DNA of 64,000 bases from Acanthopleura granulata (GCA_016165875.1 JABBOT010000005.1:17591131-17655130); one strand, 5' to 3'. Positions 46,690 through 60,189 are shown, counted from the stretch's first letter. The notes: generated by a model from the sequence alone, not told the origin. Translations and numbers: made by a program.

Positions 46690-48800
46690 CCTTGTCTACG
46701 GCCTGTAGGAGTTAATACCCATAGCCTCAATCTGCAGACTTGTCTAGCATTTTGATTCATTTCTGCCCGTCTTTAAATAGAACCTACAGATGCCTACAAA
46801 AGGGCGCGTTAGTGTTTCCAGCGAAGTTAGAAATAAGATTGTTCTGTGTCAGAATTGTTGCTGTTCTTGGCATCAAGGCCAGACAGCAGTGGACAGACAC
46901 AGACTCATGCTGTAACTGTGTACCACAACTGTGAAAGTAGGCCAGTTATGTACAGGGTATATAGGTAGGGAAAGTTTGTAGTCCTAGGTGGTCTACTGAC
47001 ACAGCGTGTTTATGTTAAGGCTTATTGCACTGCACCTAGGTGCATGTGTGCATGCTTTCTTTTTACAGTAATTGTGTATTAAGGTAATAAGGAAACAAAG
47101 CCATACATTTCCTCACGATTTCCCTCTTTCTATATTTTTCTTTTATTTATTTTATACATTGTAATGTGTTTAACGCCCTATGCTAAAACTTGTTCACTTA
47201 TTTAGCGGCGGGCATATATAATTGCCCCCTAGTAAACAACCTCCTATCGCAAAAACTGCATGTGGCAAACATCATGACTTAAGGTTGCAGCCGAATCAGC
47301 ATAAAGCGAGTTCGAACCCCCGACCTTCGGCGGGGAAACCGAACTGTAAATTTCGATGTTTAACTTTGTAAACACTTTTATGCATCAGCTATTAAACACT
47401 AGTGAGGTTATAGCATTATGGTACACGCCTATATACATGGTTTAGACACTTGCGTGTAAATACTTAAATATATGTGTGTACTTATTAAACATGTATGTTT
47501 GAAGTTTAAACATCCATTAAACCCCTTCGGTCATGTTACAGTGTAGGGAAATTCATTGCCCAAATTTTAGAATCAGATGGAACATTAATTGATGGAACAG
47601 ATATTCTCACGTTCAAACCTATTCTTCTGTATAAGATACAAACGCCGATAGGATGAACACTCTCGTACGTTAGATAATTAACGTCAATGATCCAGTCAAG
47701 TTGGCAAGTGTACTCCGTAGCCCGCTTTCACAAAATCTTATACGAAGCTTTTCTTCCGCAAATATTGACTCCCAAATGGAGTCATAACACAAGGAAAGCT
47801 GAAGAGGCTATAGGACAACCGAGAAAATTTTTGCAGAAAAGCCGACCAGCGCAGATCCATAAGATTTTTTACTGTTGTTTCAGAACATCCCAAATAGTTA
47901 CCTTCCAACAACTCTGAATCATGTCTGTGCACGGTTTGTCATTCAAAATCGGCGATATTCGTAAAATTTATCATAGTCGCTGTATATTTAACCTGTTCTA
48001 ATTGTAGAACCGTTTTAACTCTATAGATAGTGCAGGTACGAATTCCATACTTTGTGAAAGGCAATTAAGTGAAAATAAAGAAACAAGATCTTTAGCCAAA
48101 AATCTCCGGTATAACCTCTTTAAATGAAAGTAGCCACTATGTTTTCATTCTCAAGCTATACCCTTACCCACGTAAACAAGGATTGCGTAATAACGCAGCC
48201 GCTGTCTGAAATACCTACTTTGTTTGGGTATATTTGCCAATAACTTAGAATGAACAAAAGAATGTGTCGTGTGTATTCATGAAGTAGAATAATTTTTTCT
48301 ACCTATGTATAATTAAACTATTTTTAGAAGTTACGTATCTACGACGAACTAACAGAAATGTATACCTAAGATTGGTGGGGCGTCTCTAATTGGACACTTA
48401 TTCAATTATAAAATAACATTGTTAAGTGACAAAAATTTACAGCTTCATCCAGCATGATGCAACCATCGAAAACGTGAACACAGAAATGCATGATTGACAA
48501 AGTAACTCAGCAAAGTACTTAGTTGTATCTTTGTTTCAAAATGTGATGTCAGGGTGCGGAATAGTGCATGGGTGTTATCTATGTTTAGTTCAATTCATCG
48601 CCCGGAGGTCTCGTCAGCTTCATTGCAACACGCACCTGTGGCATGAAGCCTAGCACCTGTTTTCCAGACATGATAAAATTAGGTCTAGACAGCGATCATT
48701 AGGTACAGATTATCTAGCAACGTTTTGAAACCCCATCGTCATACAAGTGCACCAAATTGGTGGCAATGATGTATGTATGTATATATATATATATAATTTG
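46690..48800. other. Intergenic, no gene recognised
   Basis: Apart from the SINE at 47142-47330 and an ATGTATATATAT microsatellite at 48767-48795, I see no feature. Short frames (46740-46934, 47687-47917) lack family resemblance. Confidence 0.6.
47142..47330 (-). mobile_element. Type-2 SINE, head-truncated
   Basis: The reverse strand carries a GGGGTTCGAACTCGC B-box near 47307-47321, a unique body, GCCCGCCGCTAAATAAGTGA, AGCATAGGGCGTTAAACACA and an ATAAAATAAATAAAAG tail. The tail half resembles the 44.1 kb element; the A-box end is missing. Confidence 0.6.
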
Positions 48801-48803
48801 CGA

Positions 48804-49075
48804 GGGGGTCTCCGTGGCTCAGTCGGTTAGCGCGCTAGCGCAGCGCAATGACCCAGGAGTCTCCCACCAATGCGGTCGCTGTGAGTTCCAGTCGAGATCA
48901 TGTTGGCTTCCTCTACGGCTGTATGTGGGAAGATCTGCCAGCAACCTGCGGATGATCGTGGGTTTCCGCCGGGCTCTGCCCGATTTCCTCCCACCATAAT
49001 GCTGGCCACCGTCGTATAAGTGAAGTATTCTTGAGAGCGGGTAAAACAACAATCAAATAAAATAAATAAATAAAT
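48804..49075 (+). mobile_element. Type-1 tRNA-derived SINE, full length, reference copy
   Basis: Reads 5' to 3' on +: tRNA-like head GGGGGTCTCCGTGGCTCAGT with A-box TGGCTCAGTCGGTTAGCG and B-box-like GTGAGTTCCAGTC, then a unique body (GGAAGATCTGCCAGCAACC, GATCGTGGGTTTCC, GGGCTCTGCCCGATTTCCTC), conserved 3' part ACCATAATGCTGGCC...GTCGTATAAGTGAAGTATTC, and an (AATA)n tail. From memory it resembles mollusc SINEs with V/Meta-type core domains; the exact family is not verified. Confidence 0.93.
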
Positions 49076-49679
49076 ATCGATGTGTGCTTGTTATAACATT
49101 GGTCCTGGGTGTATATGTATATATGGCTGCTGTGTTAACGGTACAAACCCACATTTCACACTTAAATGAACAAATATTTTGGACAGACTTGAAGACGCGT
49201 TTGACACTCAGACCTAGGCGTTTAATGCAACAGAAAACATGAAATGTTATTCATGAAGGTAAAATATATGAATAAGATAGGAAACCTATATTCTCCTCCA
49301 CCCACCACCACCATTGTAATGTTTTTCAATGAGATTACTGTTTTCTTATATGGTATAATTTGGTTGTGTGCATGCAGGATTATACAGACGTGACCGCGTG
49401 CAAACCTGAGTCACCAATTCAATAAAAAAGAAATTCTCAGAGTCTCCAAACATTCCAAAATATATACTTATGTATATATTTGAATGGCAGCTTTTAACAG
49501 AATACTTTATATGGAAGACAGTATTGCATTGGAACAGTATATACGTCTATTTTAGCGCTAGTTCAATCATTTCACCGCTATTATTGTAGTGGACTGACTG
49601 TTACGTTTTCCTGTGTACAAGTTGTGTTCTTTGAAGTTTGCTTGATTACCAGAATATCGGACTACATTCGCGAGAGCTT

Positions 49680-49759
49680 TAATGCTGGCCGCCGTCGTAT
49701 AAGTGAAATATTCTTGAATACGGCGTAAAACATCAATCAAATAAATAAATAAATAAATA
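49680..49759 (+). mobile_element. Type-1 SINE 3' fragment
   Basis: Only the 3' part: TAATGCTGGCCGCCGTCGTA, TAAGTGAAATATTCTTGAAT, ACGGCGTAAAACATCAATC and an AAATA tail. Close to consensus, so a recent 5'-truncated insertion. Confidence 0.9.
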
Positions 49760-50840
49760 CTTTCTCAAAGAAAGTGAGTTGACGTTGCATGCTTTGAATC
49801 AACATATATTGCAAGAAACTGCATGTGATTTGCATGCTGAAAATTATATCGTTTCACATTTGTCAAATCATTTCAAAGGGTTTATATCTATGATTCATGT
49901 CCTTTTATTTTCTGATCATTGTTTTGTGGCGTTTGAATATGTTATTGTTTATGTGATATTTCACTGCTTTTTGAAGGTTTTGCCAAGGTGAGGTACCTCT
50001 CTAAGGACAGAACCACCGTCAAGAAGTTGAATAAATGTCCGCTTGGAGAGAAGTCCTGTGTTTTTTCAACGGAAACAGTTCCCAACAGAACACCACAGAG
50101 TCTTACTGTAGACAACACTGTGTTCTAGGATAAAAGTATATACACCTGACGGACAACGCAGTTTCGAAAGACAAAAGCTATAACCAATGGGCGTTAAATT
50201 GCTCTGAATCGAAAATTATTTGCCAAAGAACCAGGATTGCCAGTTGCATATTATATTATGCTGAAGGCGTTGCAGCCATCTGGTGAATGGCGCGCTCAGT
50301 CATAAAGGTTGACTATATTTTAATCTTAAAGGTGCTTCCATGATCAAGCGTTCATTCAATGGTGCATGTCCATAGTACTGTTTTTGCTGTATGCACAGAA
50401 CAGCATCTTTCCTCTTCAGGCTTCTATTACAGCGAAAATAACAAAAAAAACCATATTTGTACGCCCTAAATTCAAGATTGTAACAATTACATAGGTCGAT
50501 GGTTTATCCCGGACAGTGCATGATTCCTCAAGCCTATAAAATTCACCGCCTTTGAAAGTAGGTTTCTATAAAAGCAATAAATTAGCCCTAATTATTGAGA
50601 TAAGAATTTAGGGTGTATGAATATATATTAATATCTTATTGTAATTTATGATCTGTGAAAAAGAAAATGGACGACCGCTCTTGTTTTGATACAAGATTTA
50701 TTTCCCTTGTTTCTTCATTTTCTCGAAGAAGGCTGAAAAGCGTTTTTCTGTGATACCAATGTATATGTATTAAGCAACGGGTTTTATGAATTTTATATTG
50801 ATTTATCTTATTCCATGGGTCAGCTTATTCACTGCTATGT
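49760..50840. other. Intergenic, no feature seen
   Basis: About 1.1 kb of AT-rich sequence. A 70-codon frame (49779-49991) shows no family resemblance. Confidence 0.6.
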
Positions 50841-50842
50841 AC

Positions 50843-51066
50843 CGTGTTCAGCTTATGTTGTTCAATGTGATGCCGATTTGTGGGCCAACTGGTGACGCAC
50901 AGTACACATGTATTACATGAGAACAATGGTCAAGTTGGCTTGGGCCCGCGTTGCCATTACGCGTCAAAAGGCATCCAGTTATCCGCACGTGGTTGTGCCG
51001 ATCAAGGAAAAATGGAGTATCCGGGGTAAACCTCCGACCGTTGGCAATTGAGTAACGGTATAGCAA
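50843..51066. repeat. Dispersed repeat, copy 1
   Basis: Contains GATTTGTGGGCCAACTGGT, ACATGTATTACATGAGAACA and ATGGTCAAGTTGGCTTG, which match the segment near 56020-56165 with scattered changes. The rest (GGGGTAAACCTCCGACCG) has the look of a SINE body. Family not recognised. Confidence 0.55.
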
Positions 51067-51069
51067 ACA

Positions 51070-53280
51070 TATACACTTGCGACCTATTTAGTGATAGGCC
51101 TATGCACATACAGCATATATGGAAGAACAAGCGGTCTTCAAAGAACGTTAGATGGTGATACGAGCGTCATCGAGCACTTATTTCTCACCAGCAGGGAGAA
51201 CGGTAGAATCAACTAATTTCCTGTCCAATGTCAAGTTTGAACGCACACTTCATCGTGTAAGTTCGAGTTCGAACCCCTTTATCGCTATAGGTAAGAAAAG
51301 TGTTACTGTACCACGTGACTAGACAACAATGTTAGGCAACTTTTTCTGATTACACTTGCTGTAACATGAGTGTCTAAAAAAGTGTCACAAAAGGTTTGTG
51401 AAGTGAAGAAATTACTGAAGAAAAGAAACGTCATTTGTACCTCCTGAATAACGTGAGATAGGTGATCAGGAAAGTAAAGTTCATAAACGTTGCGTAACAT
51501 TTTTGACAAGACACATGATACAGTAGGACTCTTTTTATCTTTAGCAACAAAAGAGTTCGAAATCGAAACTCCCCTATTGGAAGGAAACCTCCCCTGTCTA
51601 ACTACACCACTCTTACTTTCTCTCCAGTGTTGATAGGTTGTGAGGTAAATATTATGCAGGGAAAGAAGAGAAAGAATATCCTTTTTCTGCAGTGAACTGT
51701 AGGTTTTTATTCCGATTCCAACATCGAATAGCAGATTTCTTTCAGCCTCACTCCTATCCTCAATCTCCTTCCAATCATTTTAATCTTGTAACTATATCAA
51801 TCACATAACTCTACATATTGTCAAGTATGTGTATTTCAAATTCCTATAAGTTGAAAACGTGTACTTGCAAGTTATACTGAGGGAACAGAAAAATTTACAC
51901 AGAAAATTTATTATTATAAAGTAAATCTTATTCCATGGAAATCCAAACTGTAGTTTGAATTGATTCAATGGTCAACCAGTCTTTAACGTCGTAAATGCAC
52001 TTATACTGTCTCGGTCATCGTCGTGAATGGAGAAAGATCAGCTTTAAAAGATTCCATATAGGAGCGCTGTTGGCATCTAATTGCATCAGTTAGTTAGGCA
52101 CGGATTATAAGAATGTTGAGGCATGGGAATATCAACAATTTCATTACCTGACACTGAACTTCTCCGTGTCGGTCTTTCCCGAAACATATAGAATTTTAAA
52201 TGAATGCCTCCATACATTTCTATAATGTAAACTGTAGTCTGCTTCCCTAAGAAGGCATCTTTCTGTGTCACATTTCACATATTCTTATAAAACTAGAAGG
52301 CACACCGAGAGCTCAAATTTCCGTCATAATAGGAACATTACTGTGTTTATATTTCTGTATCTCGCAATTGTTCCAGGAAATCCTTAGATATAGGCCCAGA
52401 TTAGTACCAAAACGTGTTGGATCGTCTCTGCTTCGCAAAATCCGTGCGTGACTTTTATCGTATAGTTGCTGACAGAGAGACAGTCATTTTGCAAGCCCTA
52501 ATATTGAAGAATCCATTTAAAAAATCTTTGATCCGGATCGGCGCCAAAATGCTGAGGATCAATGCCAAGCTTTAAAAAAAAAAAAAAAAAAAAACTGGGA
52601 ATCGTGGAGAATTATCTCAGAAATTCCTGGATCCTTCTCCTGACGCTTCAGCTAAAGTCAAGCGGTGCACAAAGCTTCATCACAGTCCGAGAATTTTTCT
52701 CCTTAAAGTAGTTGTTAGACGTTTGACGGTGGTGAAAAAGCACTAAGACCGGACCTGGATCCAAATGTATAACTTATGTATAATGGGTTGGCTCTTATGC
52801 TGATGCATAATCCGTGCATGTATAACTTTTGCTTACAGTTTTTGACACAGTTACAGTTTTGCCTAAGTGTATTGAAGTTGCTAAAAATTCCTCAAAGTCG
52901 ATTCAGCATTAAGACGTATCATCAAAATCCATAAATTTTTACAGTAAATTTGCTGACAGAGTAACAGGCATCGGGCAACGTTCTTTATCCTGTATCTCTG
53001 TAGAATGTGTAATAATCGGGTTAATACCTTCATGCCAGATATGCAACTTTAACTTAAGCTGTATTACAAGTCATAAATACATTAGAATTTTACACAGTAG
53101 CGTTGCTGGTAAGAAAACAAATCCATTACACAGTTACGCACATGCAGACGTAGTTGTTTAAGTTAAGTACAGTTTGCGTCAAATTATCATTGTATACTCA
53201 CTGTTAGAGTGGCAATCGATTTGTGGGAAGCAAATAGTTCTTTAGTGATGACTTTTTAAGAATTATTAAAACTACACAGT
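51070..53280. other. Intergenic, no gene recognised
   Basis: AT-rich sequence with an uninterrupted run of about 21 A at 52574-52594. No coding signal or recognised mobile element. Confidence 0.6.
52573..52594. repeat. Poly(A) run
   Basis: About 21 consecutive A. The flanks do not show a recognisable retroposed gene or target duplication. Confidence 0.9.
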
Positions 53281-53282
53281 AT

Positions 53283-53345
53283 GAATGAATGATTATGGCT
53301 TAACGCCAAATCGGCAATATCTCAGCCATATCGTGGCGATACACA
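53283..53345. repeat. Dispersed-repeat fragment (GCTTAACGCC...)
   Basis: GGCTTAACGCCAAATCGGCAA followed by ATCTCAGCCATATCGTGGCG. From memory this 40-base motif is widespread in mollusc genomes as the end of a dispersed element. Only one copy was seen here. Confidence 0.4.
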
Positions 53346-54286
53346 GTATGAGACAGAAACCTGAACTTCATAACTGGTATATGACCTTGCTTCAAAATAT
53401 GCGCTTTTTTTCAAAATAAGTTTTCCTGTAAAGTTGTTGACAGATATTTGACCACTGTGAAGATTTTCTCAGAAATTTCTTGGATGCTAATCGAGATCTG
53501 CCATAACTTTTTCTGTACATGTATGCATATATGCTCGTGCAAAGCAGACAAACCTGAGACGAAGAGACAGACAGACAGACAGAGAAACAAACAAATGTTG
53601 GCAAACATACATAGCATCACATGGCCTAGGTAATAAATTGTATAACGTGTCAACTTGGTTATATGCAACTTTTTCTTAATAGACCAATCTCGATTTACCC
53701 TTTAAGGAAGGGTAATTCTTCTTGAATATAACAGTGAGTTATTTCCCTTGACATATACATCGGATCGGCAACATTGCATTGAGGTGACACAATGCTAAAG
53801 ACGTGTTCTAATGATCTGTAAATATACCATTGAACATCTATCTGTGAAAGACAAATACGTCAAGCACGCGATATTTCTTTCCAGAGCTATACTTAGTCAT
53901 TTTTCACTAATAATGACCGTCATTGTACTAATCTGAAGTGATTATAGCTACAGTCATCTTGAGTGTTAAAAAAGAAAAGTATATTCAATTATCTGAGCGA
54001 AACCATTAACCATTAAGATTCATAACGTGTAGGAAAGTATATTGCCATCATGGTAATAGACCTAGGGCGCTTACCATTGTGTGGAAACACTGGTGTGACC
54101 AGTCCATAATTACCGATTACGTAATAATAACGGCAAATAGCGCCGAACGATTGGCAATGGGAGATTGAAGACAGCGTGGTTTCCGAATAATCGTAAGCAC
54201 CCCCGATATTATCTTCGTTTGCAACATCAGTATCGCCTTACTCGTGTTCATTAGCAGCTGAGACGCCACCGTACGAAATGTTCGCA

Positions 54287-54525
54287 TTTACTTATTTATT
54301 TGATTTGTGGTTTACGCCGTACTCAAGAATATTTCTCCCATACGACGGCGGCCAGCATTATGGTGAAAGGTAAGCCCGGAAGAAAGGCACGACCATCCAC
54401 CGGTTGCTGGCGGACCTTCATATGTATGAGCGGAGAGGACGCCAGCGTAAGCTGGATTTGAACTCACAGCGACCACATTGGTGACAGGCACCTGCATGTG
54501 TCATTAGGCTGCACCAGCGTGCTAA
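54287..54525 (-). mobile_element. Type-1 SINE, near full length
   Basis: Reverse orientation: TTATTTATTTGATTTGTGG tail, TTTACGCCGTACTCAAGAA, ACGGCGGCCAGCATTATGG, ACCATCCACCGGTTGCTGG, GGATTTGAACTCACAGCGAC and a head ending in CACCAGCGTGCTAAC. The last ~20 bases of the head are missing. Confidence 0.9.
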
Positions 54526-54865
54526 CAATGCAAATTCACAACTCACTTTCTTTAAGGTGGTGTGGCACCAAATGTGAAAATAAAAATGTAAATCAAATGT
54601 CAGCATGACCTTACTTGGGTCGGGTCAGTACCTTTCTCAAGATGAACGATTTTTTTGGGGAGTCCACATCACTTTACTTTATAGATAAGGAATCAGGAAC
54701 TGTGACACATGGAACTATCTGAAAAAGCACCTGTCCAATATTTCTGGCGTCTTCGAGTTTGGCGTTCAAAATTCAAACGACAGTTAAAGCGAAATTGTAT
54801 TCGCCTAAAGGTGTTTCTCATGTCGACAATGCTTCACATGCATGTCAGAACATCTGAATGGACTA

Positions 54866-55098
54866 TTTATTTATTTCATTTATTAATTGGTATTTTAGGC
54901 CGTACTTACGAACATTTCACTTATACGACGGCGGCTAGCATTATGATGGGAGGAAACCACACAGAGCCCCGGGGGAAAATCCACAACCATCCGCTGGTTC
55001 ATGGCGGACTTTCCCACGTACGACCGGAGAGGACGCCAGCCTGAGCTGGACAAGAACTAGCGCGTGTCCTAGCGCGCTATTCCCCTCGGCCTCGCCCT
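54866..55098 (-). mobile_element. Type-1 SINE, diverged head
   Basis: Reverse orientation: TTTATTTATTTCATTTATT tail, ACGACGGCGGCTAGCATTAT, AGAGCCCCGGGGGAAAATCC, ACGACCGGAGAGGACGCC, then a shortened, altered head (TCCTAGCGCGCTATTCCCC). Only 340 bases from the preceding copy. Confidence 0.88.
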
Positions 55099-55254
55099 CT
55101 GAATAGAATTAAGTGGTATGTGCTTGAGCAGAACATGAACATTCTTATCTGATCTCCACGAGCGGATTTTGGTCGGATTTCGCGCTGCAACCACAACTCG
55201 TACATCTATAGATAGTACATCTAGACCATAATACATCTAGAAACATTAGACCGG

Positions 55255-55445
55255 TCCTCGATGACTCGCTGCGAAATGTCAGGCCCTTAACCGATGTGTG
55301 TTCGAATGCAGTTCTCGCTGTTATGTCAGGGGTTTATCCACGAAGTTTGTCTTGTACCTGGCGAAGGTCGGTAGTGTGCTTTCAATCCAACCCATGTAAC
55401 CTGATCGCCATTCTATAAGTGAAAAATCTTTGAGAGACAGGTCAA
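55255..55445 (+). mobile_element. Diverged SINE-like element
   Basis: The 3' part TGATCGCCATTCTATAAGTG, AAAAATCTTTGAGAGACAGG and TCAAATAACAAG is recognisable as a decayed type-1 tail on +. The 5' part has GTGTGTTCGAATGCAG as a B-box relic. Confidence 0.5.
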
Positions 55446-55904
55446 ATAACAAGTCTAAGTGAATCAGTCAATCCATCTGGAGGACTGACGGCACATTCTG
55501 TGGTTGTCAGACAGTATAATCATTAAGGACAAGTCAGACTGTAAAAATAAATTCTCTTGAAAAACTATCCGCTTAATGTTTACTTAATCCTTCCATTAAT
55601 GAAGCAGCATTGAAAGTAGATGTTTAGGCCAGTATGTATATGTATGGTGTCAGTAGGATTGCCTTGGGGTATGGTGAAAATTTAAAACCCACAACCACAC
55701 CTAGACGATATCTTTATTTTCTTGACTCAGTTAGAGGTTAACACCAAAGTCAAGAACTTTTCTCCTACATGTCATTTGTGTGTTCACCGGATTGCCACGA
55801 ATAAACCGCCAACCACTGACAAGTTACTGACCAAATCACCCACGTGTAGCACCCGTGATTTGGGAAGCAAGTGGTCTCCATCAGACTTCATGCAGGATCG
55901 CAAA

Positions 55905-55972
55905 AGGTTGCTCGCGGACCTTCCCAGGAATCCAGCATGAGCTGGACTTGAACTCACAGCGACCGCATTGAC
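55905..55972 (-). mobile_element. Type-1 SINE internal fragment
   Basis: TTGCTCGCGGACCTTCCC and CAGCATGAGCTGGACTTGAA followed by CTCACAGCGACCGCATTG match the central part of the SINE in reverse; both ends are missing. Confidence 0.75.
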
Positions 55973-56019
55973 AACATATATTGAATAGATTCGTCACCAT
56001 AGTCTTAATTTATAATCTC

Positions 56020-56165
56020 TTGTTCAGTTCTGCTTTTGTGTTGACGATTTGTGGGCAAATCGTTAACGTATAGTATTCATGTATCACAAGATAACAATGG
56101 CCTGTTCGGTTTGAGTCAGAGCTAGGATAGCGCGCGAAAAGCTTCTCCTTTCGTTTAAAGATAAC
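56020..56165. repeat. Dispersed repeat, copy 2
   Basis: GACGATTTGTGGGCAAATCG, CATGTATCACAAGATAACA and ATGGCCTGTTCGGTTTGAG match copy 1 at 50843 in the same orientation. Confidence 0.55.
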
Positions 56166-56169
56166 TTGT

Positions 56170-59100
56170 GAGAGGCCCCTTTGTGTGTGAATATTCCAAC
56201 GCGCTTTAGTGTTGCGAGGAAGGAGCGACATATCTGGGACGACGTTCTTCAAGACTGCACACGGCGAGACACCATGAAAGTCCTGCCGCCGAGTTGTCAA
56301 ATTTACAAAAGAATTTATTCGTGCCATGGCAGCCAACAATTAGCGTGCAAGGGGAAAGAATTTAATCAATTCGAGTAACAAATGTCGATAAATCCAATCA
56401 GAAGTTATCCGACACCCTCTTCTCTTTTCTCGTGCCGGTGAGAATCTCACCAGCTGATGGCGAGGCTGGCCTGGCACTCGGCACATCCTCGGGATGTGTC
56501 GGACGTCTTCGGAGGGCGGAATGGGCCCGAGGCCCCCACTAACTAATGAAAAAGTCTATTTACGGAGGCTAAGGTGTCCCCAATCTGTTTACACGTTAGC
56601 TGATTGCAAGAGGGATTATGCATCTTGGGAAATACACACGATATGTATTTGGACAGATATGGGGATACGTTTACAATTACATCCAGGTACTACGATGTGT
56701 CGCCGATTGTGTGATACAATCGGGCTGATGATATCTTTGAGTAATGGACATATGAAACGCCTTAATTATCGAGGAACTTTTGCACATTGACCAATCTGTT
56801 GAATTGTATACATCGGGACTGATTGGCTATATAGACATACGACTGTTTCAGTGATTAGCTGACCTTTACATTTACAGACGGACTCGTCGTTTTCTTGGTG
56901 AGTTGGATGACTGTATACTTATATATATATTATAAAATTCAAATGTACACTAATTGACCTGGTCATGAAAGTGAAGTTGACCAAATCAAGTATGTCAGGA
57001 TAAATGAATGACTGATCAAGTGCACAGTTCGCCGAAGGGTTGTCCAATACAAATAATTCCTGCACGGAATTTCTAAGTTTTGATCGACAAGCATCCCATA
57101 CAGGTATTGATTGATTGGTTGATAAGGCAGGCGATTTCAATAACTCCGCTACCGAATTTTGGTAGCATTTGACCCCAGCCTACACATTATCACCAGTCAC
57201 ATGCATGCTGAAAGAAAACACAACGCAAATCAAACAGAAAACAAGGCGCGAAACTGCGCTAAAAAGAGAAAGAAAGATCGAGGTTTTGGCATGTGTTTTT
57301 ACAAACTCGATTGTTCAAAGCGGATGAAGAGCCACTAAGCGCGATGAAAAACAGTTCTTAAGCCTTCTGTACAAAATCCAATAAATTAAAGAATTCCCAG
57401 AAGAGGCGGTAACCTTAAATGGAATAAATCTCTATCGTGAACCGTTTGGCGAGAACCGGTGTTTTAGATTGCTTGATTTTAGGACGACTATGTATATATA
57501 CATATAGTGACTATATGACTATATTCTCCAAATATTTCTCTATAAAAAAAGACATCACTGTGAAACTCGTCACGCATTTATTGTATAACGTTTTAAGTGA
57601 AGTAGGTATGTTATGCATTGCCTTAAATGTAGTCTAAATAATATTTCTGTTAATAATTTATAATTATGCATGCTTCATTGAAGGTGACAGGGAGTGGGAG
57701 GAGGTGAAAATAATATACGCATTTAATAAACAAGAACTATACTTATACGATGTGTTCATGTTGTCGGAATACAGGCGCCTGTAGGCCTACGCCGTCCTGG
57801 TATAAAATATAAATTTTAAACCTCCAAGCTAGCCAACAAGCGAAATGAATATCTATGGAGTAATTACATAAACGCTTCGGCTTCAGGATCTGGACTAAGC
57901 CGGGTGGCATGTCTTCCGATCAGACAAGGCAATTTAGTCGATTTTTGAAGATATGTTTGGCGTCCAAAGAAAAGGTTCTTTCCGAAGAAAAAGAGATCGG
58001 CGTAATGGTTCTGGTAATGAATGTGTCAGTCTCGATTTTTTCCGGGCTTTTATCCTGCCACTTCACCTTGTCTTCTCTCGCTGCTTTTCGTCTGGTCAGC
58101 CAGCCAGAAACTTTTTTTTTTGGACCCACTAAGATGGAACAACACCAGCAGGTTATACAGAAGTTAAACAGGAAATGATGGGATATTTGGCATCGTAAGA
58201 CAGCAAAGACTGTTATAGATTAAACCCGGGCATGAGCTCAGTGTTTGGTTATGTCAGTCGAGAATTGGCAGGAAAGTAGGACGTATATCTTTACCCGCTC
58301 ACTAGCTCTACAGTCGTATTTTATGACATGAATTCAGGATAAAAGAACAGAAATCACCAGATCTCATAAGAACTGACCAATGACTAATTTTCCGGAGGCC
58401 CCAAATATTTCTAGACATAACTGTTGGCAAGTTTTTTTCGTGTATATGTTTGGTATTTAATTTACAAATAAGATTTTCCCCACGTTTCGAGGGAACCAGG
58501 AACTTTCAAGGCTATAAACCCTATAAAGATTTATTTTGATCAGTTTGCCACATTCATAAAAAAACTTTTTACATGTCGAAGGGTGCTAAATATCTACAAA
58601 GAAAGTTAGGTAAGTAGACTACACCAAGTCTTCTCCCTTGTAGGTGTTGTCTCCATGTTTGGAGACTCAGTATATTATCGATCGTTCTGTTCCAATTTAA
58701 TCAAACTGTGTACTTTGAGACGTCATTTTCGAAGGGACTATATCTGAAAAAAAAAAAATCAGATGACCCTTTTAAACTGTAAAAAGGCGAGCATTGGAGG
58801 ATAGAGACGACTTTTGTTTCAGGCTTAGACTGAGGGCGCAACTAATAACGTCATAATCCTCAAACCAAAGAGCTTAAATCATATAACAGGAAAAATGATT
58901 CATAATTCAGGAAGAAGAATACAGATCTGCTGCTCAGGATGGGACTTTTCCAAGAAGAACAGAATTACCTCGAAGGAGACGTACACAACGTCATTCTAGA
59001 AAGAGAACAATGGTTTGCTTACACACATATACATTATGAATCATTCTCAGTTCAATTCAACTGAAATCGAACTTTATCTCTCAGTAAATTAAGGGATACA

Positions 59101-60180
59101 GAGACATCAGACTGGTTAATATGAGAATGTCTGTAGAATTAAGACATCACAAGATGATGCCAATTTGAAGCTGTAGTGAAGCATTTATGGTAATATTATA
59201 TATTGGTGTCTCATATCAAATTTGAGAGTGCCTTTCGCCACAATAACAATTTAAGAGAGGAGAAAACGCCCCCCCCCCCCCAAATAAAAGTTAAGAAAGC
59301 ATCGTGAGACGGACCATTAAAATTGTTTCTGAAAATATGTGTGCTAAGGTCTTGGTCTAGCAAACAAACCTTTATAATTACTGCAAATTCTTCGCTGTAA
59401 TCGCTGAAGACGGATTTGATCTGGAGACATCATCCGCCAAAAAGCACGTCCGTGCTAAATGTTACGATGTGAACTACTAGCGTTTTAGTGGATTATTAAC
59501 GTTTTTAAGCTTCAAAGAGCCCTGGTTTGAAGATAAACCAAGTCAAGAGAACATCTAGACATCATTTTAGCCCATGTAGTGTAGACCAGATCCAGGCGTG
59601 TTTAATAGAAAGCTGTTGTATATAACCCGTACAACAGACCTCTTCACAGGAAAACAGATCTCAAAATGATGGCCTTCAATTGGAAGCGGCGAGCGATCTG
59701 TGAAGATCTGGAACCGTCCAGGTTTGTCTCGTTCCGGATCTCGCGTGGAATAACGTGTGTTTACGGTAGAGATAACCACCTCTTCCAGGACAGCTCACCG
59801 TTAACATCACGTGACGGTCGTCTTATTACCCGGAACATTGGTAAAGTCGGCAGAGTCCGGTTTCTGCGATAAGATGAATTGGTGCCTGCTACGGTCTTCT
59901 TCCGGAATGGGTGATTTGCCAGGCAGACAAGATAAATTGGGAGGTTGCATCCTCCTCTATCTTACGACAGTGCAATGGGCGACTATATAACCCCGGTCTC
60001 AACCGGTATAATCACACAGGTCCTGGAGTAAAGTAGATACTGGGGAATGGCGCCCTAGGCTTGAGTTCAATTCCAAGCACTGACATTTCTGATCGAAACC
60101 GTTTTCTTAGACCCGCTGATTTCAAAATCTTAGTGCCAGTCAGACGACAGCATTATACAAGGATTAGTAGGACTGTATAC
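56170..60180. other. Intergenic, no gene recognised
   Basis: Higher CpG than the CRTC introns. A C-run lies at 59270-59282. Frames at 56494-56790, 57909-58178 and 59666-59872 (up to 98 codons) show no family resemblance and often have equally long antisense frames, so I do not call them genes. Confidence 0.55.
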
Positions 60181-60189
60181 GAAAATGTT

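Noticed and set aside
48808..48885. True tRNA gene
   Set aside because: A- and B-box are present but no cloverleaf acceptor pairing is seen, and the sequence continues into the SINE body and tail.
48757..49052. Frames on both strands over the 48.8 kb SINE
   Set aside because: Non-coding retroposon with pol III boxes.
52573..52594. Poly(A) run as the end of a processed pseudogene or LINE
   Set aside because: The preceding sequence shows no gene or reverse-transcriptase similarity and no clear target-site duplication.
57909..58178. 89-codon frame with a hydrophobic centre
   Set aside because: No family resemblance, a 69-codon antisense frame over the same bases, and no supporting signals.
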